Assembly: GCA_913055195.1 (NCBI GenBank)
Contig: CAJXJU010000044.1
Span: 1-8,270 of the forward strand
DNA from: an uncultured Desulfohalobiaceae bacterium
GTDB lineage: Bacteria; Desulfobacterota; Desulfovibrionia; Desulfovibrionales; Desulfonatronovibrionaceae
DNA length: 8,270 bases
Reading direction: 5' to 3'
The notes beneath the pieces are model-generated. The model had not been told where the DNA came from. It searched no databases and worked only from the letters and a program-made list of their open reading frames with translations. Within the stretch, counting starts at the first letter, position 1. Each line of letters begins with the position of its first letter. This document shows positions 1 to 3,788 of this stretch, one piece after another. The position numbers were made by a program, and so were the translations under genes.

Positions 1-74
1 CCCTTTTTCCCATTTTATGGGCGGATTTCAGGGATTGTTTGTGAGCGGAACGTAAAAAGTTGCAAAAATAAAAA

Positions 75-104
75 TTAATAACAGACCCAAGGGTCTGTTA
101 TTAA
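75..104. repeat. Perfect 14-bp-arm palindrome A
   Basis: TTAATAACAGACCC (75-88) and GGGTCTGTTATTAA (91-104) are exact reverse complements with a two-base AA spacer. Its core AACAGACC/GGTCTGTT is shared with palindrome B at 136-165, which suggests a repeat family rather than a one-off terminator. No gene ends just upstream on either strand. Confidence 0.75.
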
Positions 105-135
105 AGCGGAATGTTTCAAGACACTTTTTTTAAGG

Positions 136-165
136 AAGGGAACAGACCTAACGGTCTGTTCCCTT
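136..165. repeat. Perfect 13-bp-arm palindrome B
   Basis: AAGGGAACAGACC (136-148) and GGTCTGTTCCCTT (153-165) are exact reverse complements around a TAAC loop. It shares the AACAGACC core with palindrome A. The last two bases overlap the inner arm of the enclosing inverted repeat, so the stems could stack on each other. Confidence 0.75.
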
Positions 166-330
166 TGCAACTTTTAGTGGAGCGAGCATTACAAGCCCTT
201 AAATCCGTCTATTCAAGAAAATGGAAATAAAAACAACATCCCCCTGGGCAAGGGCAAAGGGCACAAAAAAAAAGGGGTGCATTATTCGCCTGTTTAAATG
301 CATAAGTATATACTTAAGCGCCCTCCCTCC

Positions 331-354
331 GAGCACCAAAAGTGTTTGGTGTTC
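331..354. repeat. 10-bp hairpin in the IS110 leader
   Basis: GAGCACCAAA (331-340) pairs with TTTGGTGTTC (345-354), nine Watson-Crick pairs plus one G-T, around the loop AGTG. There is no T-tract behind it, so it is not a standard terminator. It is a candidate stem of a structured RNA. Confidence 0.55.
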
Positions 355-467
355 GATGAGAAAATAGATATGATATTTAAAACTAAAAACATCACTTAAC
401 CTAGGTTTGTCAAAATAACTATATCATTGCTGTAACTTATTTAGTTTATCAAACAAAATCTTTAAAG

Positions 468-499
468 TTCTACACTACAAAAAATTTTGTAGTGTAGAA
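468..499. repeat. Perfect 15-bp-arm palindrome just upstream of the transposase fragment
   Basis: TTCTACACTACAAAA (468-482) and TTTTGTAGTGTAGAA (485-499) are exact reverse complements separated by AA. It lies 55 bp before the transposase start codon and overlaps the candidate -35 element. It could be an operator, a stem of a leader RNA, or a hairpin that shields transposase translation. Confidence 0.7.
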
Positions 500-515
500 T
501 AATATGAATTATATT
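487..515 (+). promoter_or_regulatory. Candidate promoter for the IS110 transposase fragment
   Basis: TTGTAG (487-492) and TATATT (510-515) are separated by 17 bp, about 40 bp upstream of the ATG at 555. The -10 is good and the -35 matches consensus at only three positions. The -35 sits in the right arm of the 468-499 palindrome. Confidence 0.35.
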
Positions 516-554
516 AATAACAAAAATGATAAAGTTACGTTAGGGAGGACGCTT

Positions 555-599
555 ATGGAAAATATGCACTTTGTTGGTCTGGATGTCCACAAAGTCTGA
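555..599 (+). pseudogene. IS110-family transposase, N-terminal remnant
   Basis: The reading frame starts at ATG 555 behind a strong ribosome binding site (AGGGAGGA, 542-549) and gives MENMHFVGLDVHK followed by V and a TGA stop. The GLDVHK motif is the classic N-terminus of the DEDD transposases of IS110/IS1111 elements; Asp10 would be the first acidic residue of the RuvC-like catalytic core. A full protein is roughly 300-400 residues, so more than 95 percent is missing. Homology appears to end at about 592-597, where the sequence joins another broken gene on the opposite strand. The rest of the transposase and the right end of the element are not in the window. The family call rests on a short but very characteristic motif. 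Confidence 0.7.
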
Positions 600-639
600 T
601 TTTTTTAAAATCACTCAAACCTATGGGCAGTTTTTGCAT
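595..639 (-). pseudogene. AAA-ATPase-like / PD-(D/E)XK nuclease family protein, N-terminal remnant
   Basis: On the minus strand an ATG (639-637) preceded by a ribosome binding site GGGGAGG (plus positions 644-650, six bases upstream of the ATG) opens MQKLPIGLSDFKKIR. This resembles the start of the AAA-ATPase-like family (PF09820, often with a C-terminal PD-(D/E)XK domain), whose members begin with a K-LPIG-x-x-F-x-K-[IL]-R pattern followed by a YVDKT motif. That motif is absent here: after Arg15 the frame runs into the complement of the IS110 fragment. Only the first 15 codons remain. The call is from motif memory over a short stretch. Confidence 0.5.
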
Positions 640-656
640 TTTGCCTCCCCTATAAT

Positions 657-686
657 TCGCCTGCAAAAAGTCCCTTTTTTGCAGAC
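657..686 (-). repeat. REP-like palindrome, copy C
   Basis: CTGCAAAAAG (661-670) pairs with CTTTTTTGCAG (674-684), with one extra T, around TCC. With its flanks (TCGCC at the left) it is an inverted copy of the palindrome at 1007-1035, differing by one inserted T and one G-to-A change. The two copies bracket the RAYT remnant. It also lies just upstream of the AAA-ATPase-like start codon at 639. Confidence 0.65.
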
Positions 687-804
687 TTCGTTCCGTGAAA
701 TCCTGACATACCAGGAATCCCTCAACAACCTCAATAACCTCTACCCCCTTACCACATCTACAACCTTTGGAGGCGCATCTTTCAGCCCCCATCTTTTCTC
801 AAAT

Positions 805-972
805 TCAAACATTTTGCAACCTCTTTAGCGAATACACTCCTGCATCTCCAATAACCCGCACAAATTGACGCTCTCTCTTTGAACCCAAAAGCCCCTTTAT
901 CTCCTCAAACACTTCCCGCACAAATCTCTTGCTGCCCAGCACTCCCGCGTCCGTAATAATCATTATTTGCAT
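805..972 (-). pseudogene. REP-associated (IS200-like) tyrosine transposase, C-terminal remnant
   Basis: Minus-strand translation from about 972 reads MQIMIITDAGVLGSKRFV, then a REVFEEIKGLLGSKRERQF stretch, then GDAGVYSLKRLQNV and a stop. The pattern TDGAVLGS-x-x-FV-x-x-VF, basic residues, then LYSLR-x-L is what I recall for the C-terminal part of RAYT / Y1-type transposases. The N-terminal HUH motif and catalytic Tyr are absent, so this is a remnant. Upstream in-frame codons (to 1014) are a translation of a palindrome and heptamer repeats, not real protein. Beyond the stop, the neighbouring frame (minus, 812-741) continues with natural-looking FEFEKRWGLKDAPP, which may be the true C-terminus displaced by a one-base shift. 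Inverted palindromes at 657-686 and 1007-1035 flank it, as expected for RAYT loci. Confidence 0.5.
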
Positions 973-989
973 GTCCCATTTTATCAATA

Positions 990-1006
990 ATTCAACATTC
1001 AACATT
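990..1006 (+). repeat. Heptamer tandem repeat ATTCAAC
   Basis: Two exact copies of ATTCAAC (990-996, 997-1003) and a partial third directly abut the palindrome that starts at 1007. The heptamer belongs to the same (A/G)TTCAA(C/T) family as the four-copy array at 5871-5902. Confidence 0.6.
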
Positions 1007-1035
1007 GCCTGCAAAAAGGGACTTTTTGCAGGCGA
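1007..1035 (+). repeat. REP-like palindrome, copy D
   Basis: GCCTGCAAAAAG (1007-1018) and CTTTTTGCAGGC (1022-1033) are exact reverse complements around GGA. It is an inverted copy of the palindrome at 657-686. It begins 8-10 bp past the stop codon of the DUF2283 gene, so a folded RNA here could also protect or end that transcript, but no T-tract follows on the minus strand. Confidence 0.7.
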
Positions 1036-1042
1036 CTCTTTT

Positions 1043-1285
1043 TTATCCTACTTCTTCCATTTTCGCATTAGATAAATTCAACACTCTTGCCTGAGCGACA
1101 TCCAGTAAGGAATCCCGAATAAAAGAGCTTGCCTTCAAAATTTCTATACCAATCAATTCGCCCTTTTCATTTAGCTCCGCTGTGATATTTGGACTTAACT
1201 CAACGCTACCTGCCTCTTTTTCATCAGTAATGACCAGATGCAAAATGTCCTCTTCTTTGAAATAACTCATTTTTAGCTTATTCAT
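1043..1285 (-). CDS. DUF2283 domain protein, putative antitoxin
   Basis: An 80-residue acidic protein with the DUF2283 pattern: an initial strand region (MSYFKEEDILHLVITD), then ELSPNITAELNEKGELIGIE and ILKAS, where the G-x-[IL]-[IV]-G-I-E-I-L-x-A-S signature is typical. Small DUF2283 proteins are usually encoded next to a small toxin-like partner and are commonly treated as antitoxin-like, although biochemical proof is scarce. The start ATG at 1285-1283 is supported by a strong GGGGAGG (plus positions 1293-1299) seven bases upstream; an internal Met at residue 6 is less well placed. The gene overlaps the end of the upstream gene by 8 bp (ATGAATAA), so translation is probably coupled. The C-terminal tail after about residue 57 (FIRDSLLDVAQARVL) may be partner-binding; that is a guess. 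Confidence 0.75.
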   Translation of the reverse strand: MNKLKMSYFKEEDILHLVITDEKEAGSVELSPNITAELNEKGELIGIEILKASSFIRDSLLDVAQARVLNLSNAKMEEVG

Positions 1286-1577
1286 GCTTAAACCTCCCCG
1301 TCTTGAGTCGAAAGTTTATTTGTTGCCGAGTGGTTGTATGAATGGTGATTGGTATTACCTCAGACCCCTTTTCTTCATAAGGAATCAGAACCAGCCTATC
1401 ATTATGTCTTCCCACTACGATCATCCTCTGGGTTATTGTATCAAAATATCTCTCTGTGGAATAGCGCAATATGTCCTCAATTTTGGGCAGATCAAAGCCT
1501 CTTAAATTGGCTCTGTACTTCATGTAATTGGTCCAAACAATGGAAAGCTTCGTCAGCCTATTCAAATCTGTCTTCAC
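1278..1577 (-). CDS. Conserved hypothetical protein, partner of DUF2283; possible toxin
   Basis: A 99-residue basic protein. The middle and C-terminal parts carry WTNYMKYRANLRGF, ERYFDT, GRHNDRLVLIPYE and TIHTTTRQQINFRLKTGRF. I recall similar proteins (W-T-x-Y-x-x-YRA-x-LRGF ... HATTRQQI-x-FR-x-x-x-GRF) as uncharacterised genes beside DUF2283. The compact beta-rich look and C-terminal H-x-T-T-R-Q-Q-I motif recall RelE/BrnT-size toxins, but I see no certain family match. The start is GTG at 1577-1575; an in-frame TGA lies two codons upstream, so it cannot extend. No convincing ribosome binding site precedes it, and the internal ATG at Met18 is an alternative. It is first in an operon with the DUF2283 gene. 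Toxin-first order is the reverse of the commonest toxin-antitoxin layout. Confidence 0.7.
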   Translation of the reverse strand: MKTDLNRLTKLSIVWTNYMKYRANLRGFDLPKIEDILRYSTERYFDTITQRMIVVGRHNDRLVLIPYEEKGSEVIPITIHTTTRQQINFRLKTGRFKHE

Positions 1578-1622
1578 ATTTCATAGTTGTTAGGTGTCAG
1601 ATTTCGTTTCGTTGTAACTGAT

Positions 1623-1652
1623 TTTACAAAAAATAAAGTCAGTGTTTGTCAA
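1623..1652 (-). promoter_or_regulatory. Candidate sigma-70 promoter of the DUF2283 operon
   Basis: On the minus strand a perfect TTGACA (plus positions 1647-1652) is followed after 18 bp by TGTAAA (1623-1628). TTGTAA with a 17-bp spacer is the alternative. The predicted transcript starts roughly 40 bases before the GTG at 1577. Short arms ACTGA/TCAGT straddle the -10 and could be part of an operator, as self-repressing toxin-antitoxin promoters often have; this is weak. Confidence 0.5.
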
Positions 1653-1716
1653 TGAATAGATCGAAAATTATTAGCCTATCCCCACTTTTTGCTTTCAGGA
1701 GTCGCATGCAAGAAGT

Positions 1717-1742
1717 CGAAACTCGCAATTTGTTGCGTTTCG
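1717..1742. repeat. Stem-loop in the RNase J downstream region
   Basis: CGAAA (1717-1721) pairs with TTTCG (1738-1742) and CGCAA (1724-1728) with TTGCG (1733-1737), with a two-base bulge and a TTTG loop. There is no T-tract on either side. It lies in repeat-rich debris between the TA-like operon and the end of rnj. Confidence 0.45.
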
Positions 1743-1764
1743 GATTTCGATATTCGGATTTCGA
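1739..1764. repeat. Direct repeat TTCGGATTTCGA, period 14
   Basis: Two exact copies of TTCGGATTTCGA at 1739-1750 and 1753-1764, separated by TA. This is the low-complexity type of intergenic repeat seen elsewhere in the window, not a binding site I can name. Confidence 0.6.
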
Positions 1765-1768
1765 ATTT

Positions 1769-1796
1769 CTCAACTTTTGGAACTCCGAAAGTTGAG
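1769..1796 (-). terminator. Hairpin immediately after the rnj stop codon
   Basis: CTCAACTTT (1769-1777) pairs with AAAGTTGAG (1788-1796), extended by two G-C pairs across one mismatch, with loop AACT. The stem touches the TAA stop at 1797-1799. No U-tract follows on the minus strand, so it is not a canonical intrinsic terminator; it may stabilise the 3' end or assist Rho. Confidence 0.35.
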
Positions 1797-3455
1797 TTAA
1801 ACCTCAATAATAAGAGGGATAACCACAGGATCCCGGCCCAGTATTTTGCGAAAAGAGCGGCGCAATGAGGAACGGATACGATCTTCAAGTTTTTTGGTCT
1901 GTCCAGGAGGAATGTTTTCAAATACATCCAGCACAATGCACCTGGCGTCTTCCAGGATATGGGAGAATTGTTGCTCAAAGATAAAACCTTTGGACATCAG
2001 ATTTGGCTCCATAATCAGTTCGCCAGTCTCTCTTTCAATAACCAGAACCACAATAACCAGCCCCTCACCTCCCAGAATCTGCCTCTCTCTAAGCACAGTA
2101 TGGCCAACATCTCCTACACCTTTTCCATCCACAAGAATGGGCTCAGCATAGACATCTTCTTCCAGACGAATGGAATCTGTAAACAATGTAAGGGGCTGAC
2201 CATCCTCTAATATAATAGTCCGTTCTGGAGCCACCCCACATTCCTGAGCTAACTGGCAATGTTTGACCAGATGTCTGTACTCTCCATGCACAGGGAGGAA
2301 AAATTTGGGCTTTACTGTGTTTAGCATAAGCTTTAGCTCGTCCCGATGGGCATGTCCTGAAGCATGAATGGCCCTGACATTTTCATATAAAACTTCCGCG
2401 CCCAACCGGTACAGATTGTTGATCACCCGGGTTATGGCCATGGAATTGCCAGGGATAAACCTGGAGGACATAATCACTGTATCTCCTTTGTGCACTTTAA
2501 GCTGCCTGTGTTCTCCAAGGGCCAGACGGGACAGGGCCGATAGCGGCTCGCCCTGTGAACCGGTGAGCAAAAGCACTATCTGTTCATCTTTTAATCCAAG
2601 AACTTCTTCCAGGTTGCCATAATTTTTTTCAGAATGACGTAAAAACCCAAGTTCTGTGGCAATATCTATATTGACAGACAGACTTTTACCGCTAACTGCT
2701 ACTTTTCGTCCAAACTCCAGTGCCAGATCAAAGACCTCCTGGATACGCTGGATATGACTGGAAAATAAAGTAACCAATATCCGTCCTTTAGCCTGTGCAA
2801 ATATGTTCCGCAGCGACTCTTTTATCTCTCTTTCTGTCAGTGCAAAACCCTCACGCTCCACATTGGTAGAATCAGAGAGTAAAAGCTTGGCTCCTGGGGC
2901 TGAAAAACGGGCAAAGGCTTCCAAGTCTGTAAAGTGGCCATCCAGAGGATGACGATCAATCTTGAAATCTCCTGTATGCACGATCCTGCCTACAGGAGTC
3001 TCTATACCCAGGCCAAAGCCTTCAATAATGGAGTGACAAACGGAGAAAAAATGAAATTTAAAATCACCCAGAGTTAATTCATGTCCCCTGGAAACCGGCA
3101 CCAGCTGCACATACTCCAGCAAATCATATTCTCTGAGCTTGTTCTCCACCAGACCCAGGGTAAACCGCGAACTAAAGATAGGAGCGTCAACATAGGGCAT
3201 CAGCCAGGGCAAAGCCCCAATATGATCTTCATGACCATGGGTCAAAACTATGCCCTTTAGTTTGTCTTTTTTCTGGATAATAAAATCCAGCCGGGGAATA
3301 ACCACATCAACGCCAAACAAAAAATCTTCAGGAAACATTATCCCGCAATCAACTACAACCATGGAGTCTTTTGTCTCCAAAACCATGCAATTGAGCCCTA
3401 TCTCGCCCAATCCTCCCAAAGGGGTCAAAGTAACGAATTTATCTTCAGTACTCAT
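1797..3455 (-). CDS. rnj: Ribonuclease J
   Basis: A 552-residue metallo-beta-lactamase/beta-CASP ribonuclease, the full family length. Such cytoplasmic enzymes degrade and mature RNA by 5'-to-3' exonuclease and endonuclease action, preferring 5'-monophosphate ends. Visible motifs, numbered from MSTEDK: HGHEDH at 73-78 (zinc ligands), His141 in CHSIIEG, Asp163 in HTGDFK, DSTN at 195-198, TGSQGEP at 298-304, SGHAHRDEL at 366-374 and the C-terminal zinc-site His390 in PVHGEYRHL. Residues after about 450 form the usual C-terminal domain, ending in the family's GRDPVVIPLIIEV. I chose ATG 3455-3453 because GGAG lies six bases upstream; an in-frame TTG four codons earlier overlaps that site. A terminator separates it from the upstream EF-G-like gene, so it should have its own promoter. 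All catalytic residues I can check are present. Confidence 0.95.
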   Translation of the reverse strand: MSTEDKFVTLTPLGGLGEIGLNCMVLETKDSMVVVDCGIMFPEDFLFGVDVVIPRLDFIIQKKDKLKGIVLTHGHEDHIGALPWLMPYVDAPIFSSRFTLGLVENKLREYDLLEYVQLVPVSRGHELTLGDFKFHFFSVCHSIIEGFGLGIETPVGRIVHTGDFKIDRHPLDGHFTDLEAFARFSAPGAKLLLSDSTNVEREGFALTEREIKESLRNIFAQAKGRILVTLFSSHIQRIQEVFDLALEFGRKVAVSGKSLSVNIDIATELGFLRHSEKNYGNLEEVLGLKDEQIVLLLTGSQGEPLSALSRLALGEHRQLKVHKGDTVIMSSRFIPGNSMAITRVINNLYRLGAEVLYENVRAIHASGHAHRDELKLMLNTVKPKFFLPVHGEYRHLVKHCQLAQECGVAPERTIILEDGQPLTLFTDSIRLEEDVYAEPILVDGKGVGDVGHTVLRERQILGGEGLVIVVLVIERETGELIMEPNLMSKGFIFEQQFSHILEDARCIVLDVFENIPPGQTKKLEDRIRSSLRRSFRKILGRDPVVIPLIIEV

Positions 3456-3461
3456 TAGTAA

Positions 3462-3465
3462 CTCC
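3462..3465 (-). promoter_or_regulatory. Ribosome binding site deciding the rnj start
   Basis: GGAG on the minus strand ends six bases before ATG 3455-3453. The alternative TTG start at 3467-3465 overlaps this site, so the ATG is preferred. Confidence 0.6.
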
Positions 3466-3700
3466 AATATCCATCAAACCAGGCTTTAGAAGCTGGAAGT
3501 CAAAATTTTTTCAAAAAAATTCAGGTAAATATAGTAAAAAATGAACCAGGCCTGCGCCTATATAAGCGAGTAAAATCAGGATATTTTTTATTCTAACGCC
3601 TGGATACTAACTTCCAGATTCTGGTTATTAATTTTTTTTTGTTAACCAATTTATATCCAAAGCACAAGCGTAGCAGCGTTAAAGTCAATAGTATCTAAAC
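3466..3700 (-). other. Leader / intergenic region upstream of rnj
   Basis: About 235 bp, AT-rich, without a plausible gene. AGAAGCTGGAAGT (3488-3500) and ACTTCCAGATTCT (3610-3622) are inverted copies matching at 12 of 13 positions, so a transcript starting above 3622 could fold over about 135 bases. On the minus strand a TTGACT (plus 3682-3687) has no well-spaced -10, and I do not see a promoter I would defend. RNase J mRNA leaders in some bacteria are self-regulated; whether that applies here is unknown. Confidence 0.4.
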
Positions 3701-3734
3701 AAAAAAAGGCCCTGCAAGCAACAAGCAGGGCCTT
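3701..3734 (-). terminator. Intrinsic terminator of the EF-G-like gene
   Basis: AAGGCCCTGC (3706-3715) and GCAGGGCCTT (3725-3734) form a perfect GC-rich 10-bp stem around a nine-base loop. Read on the minus strand it is followed by a run of seven T (3701-3707, partly in the stem). It lies 55 bp after the EF-G-like stop and before rnj on the same strand, so it should insulate rnj from read-through. In the plus direction the T-run is broken by a C, and no plus-strand gene precedes it. Confidence 0.85.
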
Positions 3735-3748
3735 CTTTAACCAATTTT

Positions 3749-3767
3749 CCTGCCTGGCGGGCAGGCA
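3749..3767. repeat. Short GC-rich palindrome between the EF-G-like stop and its terminator
   Basis: TGCCTG (3751-3756) pairs with CAGGCA (3762-3767), or alternatively CCTGCC (3749-3754) with GGCAGG (3760-3765). The mutually exclusive stems and high GC suggest a small dispersed repeat; no function is assigned. Confidence 0.45.
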
Positions 3768-3788
3768 ACATTCTAAGCCTCAAATTCT

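Larger units (their letters stand above)
22..207. repeat. Nested imperfect inverted-repeat element (MITE-like or structured RNA)
   Basis: Outer arms 22-38 and 191-207 are complementary at 15 of 17 positions. After a symmetric unpaired stretch (39-54 against 176-190, each carrying GAGCG in the same orientation), inner arms 55-66 and 164-175 are perfectly complementary over 12 bp (AAAAGTTGCAAA / TTTGCAACTTTT). The enclosed part holds two further perfect hairpins (75-104 and 136-165). There is no open reading frame of note. The layout could be a small non-autonomous transposon, a repetitive palindromic cluster or a folded RNA. The pairing is read directly from the sequence; the nature of the element is unknown. 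Confidence 0.6.
208..554 (+). other. Non-coding leader of the IS110 remnant; candidate left end and bridge-RNA region
   Basis: This roughly 350-bp stretch has no plausible gene. It is AT-rich and holds a 14-bp self-complementary sequence TAAGTATATACTTA (303-316), a 10-bp hairpin (331-354), a palindrome AACCTAGGTT (398-407) and a 32-bp palindrome (468-499). It runs directly into the start codon of an IS110-family transposase fragment. In IS110-group elements the left end upstream of the transposase encodes the non-coding bridge RNA that pairs with target and donor DNA (established knowledge). That this stretch contains such an RNA is inference. The outer boundary of the element is not visible, and I could not assign target- or donor-binding loops by eye. 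Confidence 0.4.

Noticed and set aside
22..207. CRISPR array or attC site
   Set aside because: There are no regularly spaced identical repeats with unique spacers, and no integron-style core sites.
571..828. 85-codon plus-strand frame
   Set aside because: It is antisense to the fragments and palindromes on the minus strand, and its start lies inside the IS110 fragment in another frame.
973..1014. ATG and first codons of the RAYT remnant's frame as a true gene start
   Set aside because: These codons are the translation of the palindrome at 1007-1035 and the ATTCAAC heptamers, so the frame is open by accident there.
1007..1035. Intrinsic terminator of the DUF2283 operon
   Set aside because: The stem is perfect, but no T-run follows on the minus strand and an inverted copy exists at 657-686, which fits a repeat better.
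1676..1978. 100-codon minus-strand frame at the end of rnj
   Set aside because: It overlaps the rnj C-terminus in another frame and continues through repeat debris; no family signature.
3466..3700. Promoter TTGACT (plus 3682-3687) for rnj
   Set aside because: The nearest TATAAA-like hexamer is about 27 bp away, outside the functional spacing.
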